Shown here in pieces: positions 26,602-34,873 of a stretch of DNA of 64,000 nt. The DNA is taken from contig JABFQO010000007.1 in the NCBI GenBank assembly GCA_019685575.1, positions 25,671 through 89,670 on the forward strand, read 5' to 3'. This DNA comes from Candidatus Bathyarchaeota archaeon A05DMB-4. Lineage in GTDB: Archaea > Thermoproteota > Bathyarchaeia > Bathyarchaeales > SOJC01. The notes under the pieces were generated by a model. It saw only the letters and a list, made by a program, of their open reading frames with translations, had not been told where the DNA came from and ran no database searches. Numbering within the stretch: the first letter of the stretch is position 1; the number at the start of each line of letters is the position of its first letter. The position numbers and the translations under genes were made by a program.

Positions 26602-27665
26602 CCTTCTCGTTTTCCTTCAATAAACTCTCTGAACCACTGTTCCGCTATGTCCAAAGGTTCAGCCTGCGGCGGGTTCTTGAATGCATACGCAGAAACACTC
26701 GCCAGTGAACCCTTGATTTTCCTGTTCAAAGCGATTTTAACTGCTCTAATCACGTCAAACAACATTGAACCGGCGTTAGGAGCGTCCACGGTGCATAGTC
26801 GAACGTCCATACGCATCGGAACATTACAGAAATACGTGCCTTGCAACCAGAAGTAGCTATCGCGGCGGTTTTCCAAGAAATCCACAAAATCGGTCGAACC
26901 TGCGACGATTTCAGCTTTGTAAGGCAAAGCAGTCGCGACGGCTTTTGTCTTTATCGTTCTCTTTGTCTCTCGGGTACGGTCAAGAGTATCAAGCGATTCG
27001 GTTCCACCACCTACATCGAGCTGATAGGTCTCCGTTATCTTGACACCACTGTCTGACAAAAGTTTAAGCAATGTTTTATGCAATGTTGTCGCGCCCACTT
27101 GGTCAATTAAGTCGTCACCCACAACGGGCACGCCAGCATCCTCAAATTTTCTACTCCACACAAGATTGCTGGCTATAGGAGTCGGTGTCACGTTTACGAA
27201 GGCGCACTTTGCTTTCAACGCTTGCTCGGCGTACCACTCAGAAGCCTTGACCGCACCGCTAGGAAGCAAGTTAAGCACAATTTCAGCTCTGGTCGCTTTT
27301 AGCACTTCTGCAACGTCTACTGGGGGCGCGTCAGAAATTTGAATAACATTTTTTAAGTATTCACCCACACCGTCAAGCGTTGCTCCCTTCTGGACAACAA
27401 CTCCCTGCTTAGGAACCTCCGTGAGCTTTAAAGTGTTGTTTGGTGGGCTAAAAACTGCTTCACACAAGTCTTTACCCACCTTTCTCCTGTCAATATCAAA
27501 AGCAGACACAAACTCTATGTCACGAGCGTGATAGCCTCCCAAAAGAAAATGTTTCAGTCCAATTGCTTGTTCTTCACTTTTTGTGTCTTTATAATATTGA
27601 ACCCCCTGAACTAACGCGGAAGCGCAGTTCCCCACACCGACAAGCGCAACTCTGATTTTCTCCAA
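26598..27665 (-). CDS. ino1: Myo-inositol-1-phosphate synthase (archaeal type)
   Basis: 355 residues. It converts glucose-6-phosphate to inositol-1-phosphate, the head-group precursor of archaeal phosphatidylinositol-type lipids. It has the NAD-binding VALVGVGNCASALVQGV, NLLPSGAVKASEWYAEQA, VGDDLIDQVGATTLHKTL and the C-terminal VDAPNAGSMLFDVIRAVKIA. It is convergent with PGI/PMI, which shares the substrate pool. Confidence 0.94.
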   Translation of the reverse strand: MEKIRVALVGVGNCASALVQGVQYYKDTKSEEQAIGLKHFLLGGYHARDIEFVSAFDIDRRKVGKDLCEAVFSPPNNTLKLTEVPKQGVVVQKGATLDGVGEYLKNVIQISDAPPVDVAEVLKATRAEIVLNLLPSGAVKASEWYAEQALKAKCAFVNVTPTPIASNLVWSRKFEDAGVPVVGDDLIDQVGATTLHKTLLKLLSDSGVKITETYQLDVGGGTESLDTLDRTRETKRTIKTKAVATALPYKAEIVAGSTDFVDFLENRRDSYFWLQGTYFCNVPMRMDVRLCTVDAPNAGSMLFDVIRAVKIALNRKIKGSLASVSAYAFKNPPQAEPLDIAEQWFREFIEGKREG

Positions 27666-27960
27666 GTTTTTTCACCTAATCACGACGAGTATCTGCTTTA
27701 TGCCCTTGTTACCATTAAAGTGTTTCGAGGCGCTTACTATAAACAAAAAACATAGCTTGATTAAACAGTCTCCACAGTCAAAAATGTGAACGCTTATACG
27801 CCAAGGCCTCATTCACACCATACCTCCCCAACCCAACATCAAATACAGAACGTGCCACCCAACTTTCAACGCCCAAAAAGAAACAACCAACCGAACACTC
27901 GTAGAATTCACAATAAAAAAACACCAACACACCCAACACGAGAGAACCACCGATTCACTC

Positions 27961-28027
27961 ATCATATTTGCGGTATATTTGGAGCCTAATAGGATCATAT
28001 ATGGAAGAGGGCCTAGAACGGCGCCGA
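27961..28027 (+). repeat. Dispersed intergenic element, copy 2
   Basis: It carries the same core as copy 1 (GGAGCCTAATAGGATCATAT, then ATGGAAGAGGGCCTAGA), preceded by CATATTTGCGGTATATTT. The tail diverges after CTAGAA (CGGCGCCGAG instead of ACGCGGCAC). It ends about 95 bases before the ATG of the acyl-CoA ligase at 28120, in the same orientation. The rest of the intergenic region 27666-27960 shows nothing else I can name. Confidence 0.93.
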
Positions 28028-28119
28028 GAAGCGAAAACTGGCTAAACAAAAACCGTCAGCCGTTTACACGAATTATAAATACTCCTAACAATGTAACAAA
28101 GAAAGGAGAAAAAGAGAGC

Positions 28120-29808
28120 ATGCCAAAACCTTGGCACAAAAACTGGCCGGAAAAAGTTGCACAATCTATCCAATACCCCGACGTGCCGCTTCATGAACTC
28201 CTGACAAGAACAGCCAACCTATACCCAAAGAATACGGCCATCGTTTTCTACGGAAAAACAATCACATACAAGGAACTAGAAACACTCACAAACAAGTTTG
28301 CCACAGCATTAAACGATTTAGGCGTCAAAAAAACCGACCGAATCGCGCTGCTCCTCCCAAACATCCCACAATACATAATCAGCTACTACGGCGCACTTAA
28401 AGCAGGCGCCACAGTAACCGCCATCAGCCCGCTTTCAAAAGAACGCGAAATCATGCACCAACTCAACGACTCCGAAGCCGAAACAATCGTTGCGCTCGAC
28501 GTTTTCTTCCCAGCGATAAAAAACATCTGGAACCACACAACCCTCAAACGAGTAATAATCGCAAAAATGAAAGAATACCTACCAAGCACAAAAGCATTCT
28601 TCGGCACCCTACTCGGCAAAGTGCCCAGCCGCAAAGTCGAAAAACAACCAAGCGTTTACTTCTTCAAGGAACTAACAGAAAAACACCCGCCAAACCCGCC
28701 CACCGTAAAAATAAACCCGAGATCAGACCTAGCCGCACTCCAATACACTGGTGGAACAACAGGAATCCCAAAAGGCGCCATGCTAACACACTACAACCTA
28801 GTAACAAACGCCGTAATGTGCGCAGAATGGCTAACTGCGAGGACAAGCCAAGAAGTGTTCCTCACCGTGCTGCCACTCTTCCACATATACGGAATGACAA
28901 CCTCAATGAACGCGGCCATCTACATCGCCGGCACCATGGTTCTACTCCCAAGATTTCACCCGACAGACGTGCTGAAGGCAATCGAACAATACGGAGTGAC
29001 AATTTTCTGCGGCGTCCCAACAATGTACACCGTACTCGTCAACCACCCCCACATCACAAAATACAAACTTTCAACCATCAAATTCTGCATCTCCGGCGCA
29101 GCGCCACTCCCGCCAGAAGTACAGAGAAAGTTTATGAAAATCACGGGCGGCGTACTCGTAGAAGGCTACGGACTCACCGAAAGCTCACCCGTAACGCACT
29201 GCAACCCATTAGACCCAACCATGAAAACAGTAAAAATCGGATCCATCGGAATCCCATGGCCCGATACTGAAGCAAAAATCGTCGACATAAAAACTGGAAA
29301 GAAAGAACAGCCACCCGGCAAGGTCGGCGAACTCGTCGTTAAGGGTCCGCAGGTGATGCTGGGCTACTGGAACATGCCAGAAGACACGGCGGCCGTGCTG
29401 AAAGACGGTTGGTTGTACACGGGCGACGTGGGCAAAATGGACGAAGACGGCTACTTCTTCATCACAGACCGCAAAAAAGACCTAATCAAATACAAGGGCT
29501 ACAGCGTGTACCCGCGAGAATTGGAAGACGTGCTGTACGAACACCCGGCAGTAAAACTTTGCGCGGTAGTGGGCAAACCAGACGAAACATCAGGAGAAAT
29601 TCCAAAGGCTTTCGTAGTGCTTAAAGAAGGCGCGAAAGCCACAGAAAAAGAGCTTATTCAATTCGTAAAAGACCGCGTGGCTCCCTACAAGGCCATCCGA
29701 GAAATCGAATTCAGAAAAGAACTCCCCACCTCACTCGTGGGAAAAGTCCTTCGCCGAACACTACGAGAAGAAGAAACCGAAAAACAACAACCCGCAGCCC
29801 AAGCATAA
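28120..29808 (+). CDS. Acyl-CoA synthetase, AMP-forming
   Basis: 562 residues; it activates a carboxylic acid (likely a medium/long-chain fatty or aromatic acid) to its CoA ester via the acyl-AMP. Motifs are the P-loop YTGGTTGIPKGAMLTHYN, VEGYGLTESSP, YTGDVGKMDEDGYFFITDR and the C-terminal Lys in LPTSLVGKVLRR. The ATG at 28120 follows AAAGGAG. An upstream in-frame start would only translate the dispersed repeat and is rejected. The codon choice favours A-ending codons more than in neighbouring genes, as in the beta-helix gene at 60 kb. Confidence 0.92.
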   Translation: MPKPWHKNWPEKVAQSIQYPDVPLHELLTRTANLYPKNTAIVFYGKTITYKELETLTNKFATALNDLGVKKTDRIALLLPNIPQYIISYYGALKAGATVTAISPLSKEREIMHQLNDSEAETIVALDVFFPAIKNIWNHTTLKRVIIAKMKEYLPSTKAFFGTLLGKVPSRKVEKQPSVYFFKELTEKHPPNPPTVKINPRSDLAALQYTGGTTGIPKGAMLTHYNLVTNAVMCAEWLTARTSQEVFLTVLPLFHIYGMTTSMNAAIYIAGTMVLLPRFHPTDVLKAIEQYGVTIFCGVPTMYTVLVNHPHITKYKLSTIKFCISGAAPLPPEVQRKFMKITGGVLVEGYGLTESSPVTHCNPLDPTMKTVKIGSIGIPWPDTEAKIVDIKTGKKEQPPGKVGELVVKGPQVMLGYWNMPEDTAAVLKDGWLYTGDVGKMDEDGYFFITDRKKDLIKYKGYSVYPRELEDVLYEHPAVKLCAVVGKPDETSGEIPKAFVVLKEGAKATEKELIQFVKDRVAPYKAIREIEFRKELPTSLVGKVLRRTLREEETEKQQPAAQA

Positions 29809-29918
29809 ACCAAAAACACATCTCCACTAGACGAGCGTGTACGCACGCCTAGAGAACAACGACCTCTGCAAGGAAAAACGATAAAGCGGTCACTCACCTA
29901 TCCTATCCTGAACGTCTT

Positions 29919-29997
29919 GGGCCCGTAGCCTAGTCAGGATTAGGGTGTCGGCCTTCGGAGCCGGTGGTCTTGGGTTCAAATCCCAACGGGCCCGCCA
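29919..29997 (+). tRNA. tRNA-Arg (TCG anticodon)
   Basis: It folds as a full cloverleaf. The acceptor GGGCCCG pairs with CGGGCCC, the anticodon stem TCGGC/GCCGG carries loop CTTCGGA (anticodon TCG), and the T-arm is TTGGGTTCAAATCCCAA. The discriminator is G and the CCA is encoded. There is no intron. Confidence 0.95.
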
Positions 29998-30033
29998 AAA
30001 ACACTAAATTTGGTTTACAGTAAAGTGTTGATT

Positions 30034-30516
30034 ATGGAACTCACAACCGTCAAAATCGAGCCGCCGAAAGACTGCAACGTAATCTTGGGCATGGCACACT
30101 TCATTAAAACAGTTGAAGACTTGTATGAGGCTCTTGTGAATTCTGTGCCCAGCATAAAATTCGGCATAGGCTTCTGCGAAAGTTCTGGCCCGTGTTTGGT
30201 TCGTGTGGAGGGCAATGATGAAGAACTGAAACAGTTAGCCGCTAAAACAGCTTTTAACCTCGCAGCGGGACACAGTTTCGTCGTTTTCATAAAAAACGCC
30301 TACCCGCTGAACGTGCTGGACAAGATAAAGCATGTTCCCGAAGTCTGCACAATCTACGCTTCAACCGCGAACCCGCTGGAAGTCATAATCGCAGAAACCA
30401 CGCAGGGCAGAGGCATAATAGGCGTTGTTGACGGTTTTAAGAGTAAAGGCATCGAAACAGAAAACGACGTTAAAGCCCGAAAAGAATTCCTCAGAAAAAT
30501 CGGCTACAAACTGTGA
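30034..30516 (+). CDS. Adenosine-specific kinase-like protein (COG1839)
   Basis: 160 residues, a small archaeal and bacterial family (adenosine_kin). It has [50 protein letters not shown] and [14 protein letters not shown]. The name rests on one structural/biochemical report of the family and the true substrate is unsettled. The start is ATG at 30034; a TTG at 30010 would lengthen it. It begins 37 bases after tRNA-Arg. Confidence 0.85.
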   Translation: MELTTVKIEPPKDCNVILGMAHFIKTVEDLYEALVNSVPSIKFGIGFCESSGPCLVRVEGNDEELKQLAAKTAFNLAAGHSFVVFIKNAYPLNVLDKIKHVPEVCTIYASTANPLEVIIAETTQGRGIIGVVDGFKSKGIETENDVKARKEFLRKIGYKL

Positions 30517-30682
30517 TTAGGAGAAAAACCGACGCTTTCGTTTATTCATTAATACTAAACACACATCGAACCTTCGAGTGCACGCTTGCGAACCTTTCCG
30601 CACACGCTGACCATGAATACTGAGCGTGAGTTCATAACACTTTTCTATACATAAAGGGCCATGATTAACTGGTGAATAAACC

Positions 30683-30775
30683 ATGCCGAAAATACGACCG
30701 TTTATGCGAAGAAAACCAGGACAGAAAAAGCGAACGGTACACGTGAAAGGCCACTATAGACACACGCGCGCATAA
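30683..30775 (+). CDS. 30-residue very basic protein, possibly ribosome-associated
   Basis: A 31-codon frame, MPKIRPFMRRKPGQKKRTVHV then KGHYRHTRA, preceded by GGTGA 7 bases upstream of the ATG. The TVHVKGHYR ending resembles the HVRGYxR motif seen in several small basic archaeal proteins. Eleven Lys/Arg in 30 residues suggest RNA binding. It has its own intergenic space and a TATA-like CTATACATAAA about 30 bases before the start. The function is unknown, and it would be missed by length cut-offs. Confidence 0.6.
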   Translation: MPKIRPFMRRKPGQKKRTVHVKGHYRHTRA

Positions 30776-30879
30776 ACAACCGCACGGTCTATTCTAGCAT
30801 TTTTTCGAAAAAAGTAGCATGTATCATGCGCCATGTTTTTCTGTTCTTTTTTTGTGTTAACCAAAAAACCGCACAACAA

Positions 30880-30978
30880 TGGTGGGGTCGCTGGGATTTG
30901 AACCCAGGATCGCCAGCGTTCTGTACGCGTTTTGCGTCCCCCAGGCTGGTATCCTTGACCAAGCTAGACGACGACCCC
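30880..30978 (-). tRNA. tRNA-Pro (GGG anticodon) with a 20-nt intron
   Basis: The acceptor GGGGTCG/CGACCCC, discriminator A and an encoded CCA (30880-30882) are present. The anticodon stem CCAGC (30945-30949) and GCTGG (30913-30917) enclose 27 bases. A normal 7-base loop CT-GGG-G...C leaves a 20-base intron (30919-30938) at the canonical 37/38 site. The intron forms its own ACGC/GCGT stem, consistent with a bulge-helix-bulge. Confidence 0.93.
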
Positions 30979-31038
30979 TACATACTATTTTGCGAACGAA
31001 TACTTTTATTTTCTAGCTTAAATATCCTCTGTGTTTAG

Positions 31039-31257
31039 GTGTTGTCCGAGTTGGTCAAGTGGGAATACAAGGTGGTTCCGATAAAGACGCAGATTCATTC
31101 AGATCGTTTCCATGCAGACAGAAAGCCAGTCATAGATGATGTTCAAAATGACCTTAACGCCTTAGGCGACGAAGGATGGGAACTTGTCAGCATCCAGGAT
31201 GTTCACCTTCCCGACGACAGAATATTCACTGTCGCTTACCTCAAGAGAAAAAAATAA
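31039..31257 (+). CDS. DUF4177 protein
   Basis: 72 residues with the family pattern WEYKVVPI at the start and LNALGDEGWELVSIQDV in the middle. DUF4177 is a small domain of unknown function seen in bacteria and archaea. The start is GTG at 31039 (TTG 31042 is possible). It lies between tRNA-Pro(GGG) and a small membrane protein and has no operon partner. Confidence 0.75.
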   Translation: MLSELVKWEYKVVPIKTQIHSDRFHADRKPVIDDVQNDLNALGDEGWELVSIQDVHLPDDRIFTVAYLKRKK

Positions 31258-31468
31258 CAAACAGCATAGAGACGCCCACACTTACTCCTTACGCGTTACA
31301 TAACATAGCCCGGAAAAAGAAGATCACGCGGAAGCCTTTTGACAAATTTGCGTTTCGCCGCGGTTGCACGTCGTTTGGACAAAATTTTCGGGATGCATAA
31401 TAGTGTCGAAATTTAGATGACCGCAAAAGTCTTATTCAATAGCGTTGAATTAAATTTGAGGAAAATCT

Positions 31469-31663
31469 ATGAGCAAAGAAGTTGAAAAAGGACTCCAGCG
31501 AATCGGCGTTACAGTGTCAAAGCCCATAATGGCTTTGATCGCTATAATCTTCGGCATACTTGTCATCGTTTATCCGGATTTGCTGCAATGGATCGTCGGG
31601 TTGTACTTTATCATCCAAGGCATACTGTTCTTCATCGATTATTTCGAACTGAGAAGAAAATAA
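31469..31663 (+). CDS. Small two-helix membrane protein (DUF3096-like)
   Basis: 64 residues: a charged N-terminus and two hydrophobic segments (about 20-35 and 40-57) around a YPDLLQWIVGLYFIIQGIL block. That pattern is typical of the short DUF3096-type membrane proteins. GAGG lies about 10 bases upstream of the ATG. The function is unknown. Confidence 0.7.
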   Translation: MSKEVEKGLQRIGVTVSKPIMALIAIIFGILVIVYPDLLQWIVGLYFIIQGILFFIDYFELRRK

Positions 31664-31819
31664 CACAGTTGACGCGTTAGTCACCCTTTTTTTCTATTAT
31701 AGACGCACAGTAGTTTGGGGAACATTCAGGTCTCCTCGACAAGATTGCACCGTGCCAATATCAATAAACCGGCGGATCTCGTAGGCGATTTTTAAACAAC
31801 ATATCTCTCCTAACAAGGC

Positions 31820-31897
31820 ATGATTGAATGGATAGACAAAGTTTTATTGGACAAACTGGAGTACATGTCGTATAAGAAAAACCTGCGAAACACGTAG
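31820..31897 (+). CDS. Possible 25-residue leader ORF upstream of the nitroreductase
   Basis: A 26-codon frame starting MIEWIDKVLLDKLEYMSYKK. A TATA-like TTTTTAAAC at 31789-31797 lies about 25 bases before the ATG, the spacing expected for a leaderless archaeal transcript. It ends 17 bases before the nitroreductase ATG, so it could be a leader peptide or a small protein on the same mRNA. There is no similarity evidence. Confidence 0.3.
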   Translation: MIEWIDKVLLDKLEYMSYKKNLRNT

Positions 31898-31914
31898 TGA
31901 AGAAGGCATAGGCA

Positions 31915-32442
31915 ATGGAGTTCTATCAAGTAGTACGAACCAGAAGAAGCGTAAGAAAATACAAACCAGACCCGGTTCCGAAGGAAACCTTAAACAGAAT
32001 CCTCGAAGCAGTCCGCATTGCGCCATCAGGTTCAAACCGTCAACCATGGAAATTCATCCTAATCACTGACCCAGCGCTTAAACGAAAACTCGCCACCGCG
32101 TGCCATAACCAAAAGTTCATCGCCGAGGCTCCAATCGCAATCGTAGCCCTCGCACAAAAACTTCAGATAAACCGAGGGGGCTACATGGGTGAAATGAGCA
32201 CACTCATGGATACGACGATTGCCTTTACTCACCTCGTCCTCGCCGCACGAGCCGAAGCCTTAGGAACTTGCTGGATCGGCGCCTTCAATAATGACGAAAT
32301 CAAGAAACTTCTTAACATTCCCGACGAATATTACGTGGTCGCGGTCACGCCGTTGGGTTCTCCAGCGAACGGAGAAAAGGCGTTTACGGAGACTGTTGAC
32401 AGAAAACCCTTGAAGGAAATCGTAACAGAAAACGAATTCTAA
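31915..32442 (+). CDS. Nitroreductase-family flavoprotein
   Basis: 175 residues. It has the family's FMN-binding opening RTRRSVRKYKPDPVP, RIAPSGSNRQPWKFI, and the C-terminal GTCWIGAFNNDEIKKLL with VTPLGSPA. Members reduce nitro compounds, quinones or flavins with NAD(P)H. It is followed after 15 bases by the FAH-family gene on the same strand. Confidence 0.9.
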   Translation: MEFYQVVRTRRSVRKYKPDPVPKETLNRILEAVRIAPSGSNRQPWKFILITDPALKRKLATACHNQKFIAEAPIAIVALAQKLQINRGGYMGEMSTLMDTTIAFTHLVLAARAEALGTCWIGAFNNDEIKKLLNIPDEYYVVAVTPLGSPANGEKAFTETVDRKPLKEIVTENEF

Positions 32443-32457
32443 GACGGGCTGCAACAG

Positions 32458-33291
32458 TTGAAGATTGCACGTTTTAAACACAACAACAAACAACACGTGG
32501 GCATAGTAAACGAGAAAACTGGAACCGTCACGGTCATCACTAAACCCGCAACCATTGAACAACTAATCCGCCAAAACACAAAGACACTTGACGCAGTCGA
32601 AAAAGGCGCTGTTCTAAAACTCGATCAAGTGCAACTGCAAGCACCAATCGCGCATCCAACAAAAATCATTTGCCTCGGCCTAAACTACTATGACCACGCA
32701 AAGGAACAAAACGCCCAGATTCCCGACGAACCCATAATTTTCCTCAAACCTCACACAGCCATCACGGGTCCAAACCAGCCTGTTCTAAAGCCGAAATTTG
32801 TGAAGCAACTCGACTACGAAGCCGAACTCGCCATCATAATCGGCAAAAAAGCCAAAAACATCGCATTAACCGAAGCAAAACACCATATCTTCGGCTATAC
32901 CGTGCTTAATGACGTTTCAGCCCGCGACGTACAATTCAAGGACAAACAATGGACAAGAGGAAAAAGTTTCGACACATTCGCCCCAACAGGACCATACGTA
33001 ACGACAGCCGATCAAATCGGAAACCCTAACAATTTGAGAATAAGAACTTGGGTAAACCGGGAACTACGTCAGGATTCGTCTACGAAAAACATGGTCTTCA
33101 ACGTGTATCAGGTGGTTCATCATTTAAGCCGAGTAATGACGCTTGAGCCTACGGACATAATTGCCACGGGTACGCCGGCAGGCGTAGGGTTCGCAATGAA
33201 GCCCGAACCAAAGTTTCTAAAATCAGGCGACATGGTCAAAGTGGAAATCGAGGGAATCGGGACACTCGAAAACCACGTTATCGAAGCCTAA
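32458..33291 (+). CDS. Fumarylacetoacetate hydrolase-family enzyme
   Basis: 277 residues with the FAH metal site. DYEAELAIIIGKKAKNI supplies two acids, and GYTVLNDVSARDVQ, WTRGKSFDTFAPTGPYV and IATGTPAGVGF follow. Family members hydrolyse C-C bonds of acylpyruvates or decarboxylate/isomerise oxo-dienoates. The substrate is undecided. It starts with TTG at 32458 right after the nitroreductase, probably as an operon. Confidence 0.9.
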   Translation: MKIARFKHNNKQHVGIVNEKTGTVTVITKPATIEQLIRQNTKTLDAVEKGAVLKLDQVQLQAPIAHPTKIICLGLNYYDHAKEQNAQIPDEPIIFLKPHTAITGPNQPVLKPKFVKQLDYEAELAIIIGKKAKNIALTEAKHHIFGYTVLNDVSARDVQFKDKQWTRGKSFDTFAPTGPYVTTADQIGNPNNLRIRTWVNRELRQDSSTKNMVFNVYQVVHHLSRVMTLEPTDIIATGTPAGVGFAMKPEPKFLKSGDMVKVEIEGIGTLENHVIEA

Positions 33292-33301
33292 CATATGCGG
33301 C

Positions 33302-33520
33302 TTAAGCATGTTTGGCCCAAGCTTCCTTCAATTCACGAATAAAACTTGCCTCATCCGTGGCTAATCGTTCTTTGATTCTACGCCATGTCGCTTGGCAATT
33401 CTTGTAATCTACGCCTACGATGCCGTGGATGATTCGGTCAATCTTCTGCTTGTTCTCTTTCGTGACTAGTATGCCTGCTCTTCGGAAAACCTCTTGGAGA
33501 TGTCTAAAATAACAGGTCAA
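33302..33520 (-). CDS. Conserved small archaeal protein, unknown function
   Basis: 72 residues, mostly helical and charged, with EVFRRAGILVTKENKQKIDR, IIHGIVGVDYKNC and ATWRRIKERL. Similar small proteins occur in several archaea, but I know no function. It starts at TTG 33520 with GAGG upstream, 9 bases after the stop of the carboxymuconolactone-decarboxylase-like gene, so the two are co-transcribed. Confidence 0.65.
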   Translation of the reverse strand: MTCYFRHLQEVFRRAGILVTKENKQKIDRIIHGIVGVDYKNCQATWRRIKERLATDEASFIRELKEAWAKHA

Positions 33521-33529
33521 CTCAAAACC

Positions 33530-33901
33530 TCACAATTTAACGGGTTCGCCCTTTCGACGCTTTTCCATGCATTGGTCAAACAAGTCCACGGCGCGACGCA
33601 AATGGGGAATGGTTATGGAGCCGCCGACTATTAATGCAACGTTTAAAGCCTCGAAGAATTCTTCTTCGGTGACGCCTTCTTGAACACAACGGATAACGTG
33701 ATAGGCTATGCAGTCGTTGCAACGCAAAACCGTGGAGGCCACCAAACCAAGCAATTCTTTAGTTTTTACGCTCAACGCGCCCTTCTCATAAGCCCGGGAA
33801 TCCAACGCAAAAAACCGTTTAATCCCAAGGTTACCCGTGGAAAGTACACGTTGGTTCATGCGTTCACGATAACGCCTAAACTCTTCAAACTCGTCCAACA
33901 T
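33530..33901 (-). CDS. Carboxymuconolactone decarboxylase/AhpD-like protein
   Basis: 123 residues from ATG 33901; ATG 33919 or 33943 would give a longer N-terminus. It has KTKELLGLVASTVLRCNDCIAYHV with the CxxC-x3-H redox site of the AhpD group, then EEEFFEALNVALIVGGS. This is probably a thiol peroxidase-type or related redox activity. Confidence 0.85.
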   Translation of the reverse strand: MLDEFEEFRRYRERMNQRVLSTGNLGIKRFFALDSRAYEKGALSVKTKELLGLVASTVLRCNDCIAYHVIRCVQEGVTEEEFFEALNVALIVGGSITIPHLRRAVDLFDQCMEKRRKGEPVKL

Positions 33902-34213
33902 GAACCCCACGGCTTTCATAATTAAAGAGTTAGCATAAAACACTTTCCAAACGCAACATCCAGTAGTTGGCGGCTTGTTTGATCCGTTGCCTTGCTTGAA
34001 ACTATAGTTTGATATGTGGTTTTTCCATGGTTCTTTGTGGGTGACTGTTCGAGAAGTTCGACTTTTTTGTTTTTAGGCACATAGACATTTCTTCCATAAG
34101 CTTTTTAGGACAAATGCAACTATCAATATACGGTGGAGTTTGAACCCGAGAATTAGGTAAATCTTAAATATTGAGGATAGAATACTGGATGTTTAACTTT
34201 CGGGAAGGATGAG

Positions 34214-34873
34214 ATGGACCCGCCTTCTAAAAAAACATTAATCCCCATACTTCTCGTGTCAATAATTCTGCCAGTCAGTCTTATCCTGGGTTTTAATCGA
34301 ACATCGGAATTCCACATTTCACGAGAAATCAACGTAAAAGCAGTAGAATGGAACTTCACAAGACCCTATTATCCATATCAGGTAAGTAAACATGTTCCAA
34401 TTGGAGAACCCGTCGTAAATTCCCACAATGACGATGTCGCTGCTATTCAGCTCAGCCTATTCATGGGTGATTATTTTGAAGAATCTTTGGAATTCGGTGA
34501 TTATATCCTCTTCAGAACAATCTTTTCTGCAAATCTCACCAAGGGCTTCATTTACAAATTGCAGATAAAATTTTCTTGTATAGATGAAAATGTCAGTCTA
34601 GATATACTCGGCTACATTGGTAGCGACAGTCCTATCGAAACCCGTAATCTTTCAATATTACGTGTTATAGACTACGTAAGCGAACCATACGTTGATGCCA
34701 TAGCTACTGGCGATCGAAAAACTTGCTACCTAAAAATGTATGCATTTTGGCTATTCTTTGACGAAAACAATGTTGATCACGGGTGTATGGCGATAGCCGA
34801 TCTTGTTATTTTTAACGGTTCGGAATACGTGAAGATACAAATCCCAATAAGTCTCGGGGTATTTATTTCGTGA
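34214..34873 (+). CDS. Exported protein of unknown function, pair member A
   Basis: 219 residues with one N-terminal hydrophobic anchor (about 9-26) and otherwise extracellular. The region near the C-terminus, CYLKMYAFWLFFDENNVDHG, resembles a segment of the neighbouring protein (CIFAYWFFYDNNNQEHELYV), so the two appear to share a domain. The downstream gene starts inside this gene's stop (4-base overlap), implying coupled translation. Base composition is more AT-rich than the surroundings. Confidence 0.65.
   Translation: MDPPSKKTLIPILLVSIILPVSLILGFNRTSEFHISREINVKAVEWNFTRPYYPYQVSKHVPIGEPVVNSHNDDVAAIQLSLFMGDYFEESLEFGDYILFRTIFSANLTKGFIYKLQIKFSCIDENVSLDILGYIGSDSPIETRNLSILRVIDYVSEPYVDAIATGDRKTCYLKMYAFWLFFDENNVDHGCMAIADLVIFNGSEYVKIQIPISLGVFIS

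Noticed and set aside
28818..29270. A 150-codon frame within the acyl-CoA synthetase
   Set aside because: Shadow frame; the composition follows the A-rich codons of the real gene.
29835..29850. GCGTG-TACG-CACGC hairpin after the acyl-CoA synthetase
   Set aside because: A five-pair stem without a following T run; too weak to call a terminator.
30826..31038. A 70-codon + strand frame
   Set aside because: Its middle is the reverse strand of tRNA-Pro(GGG).
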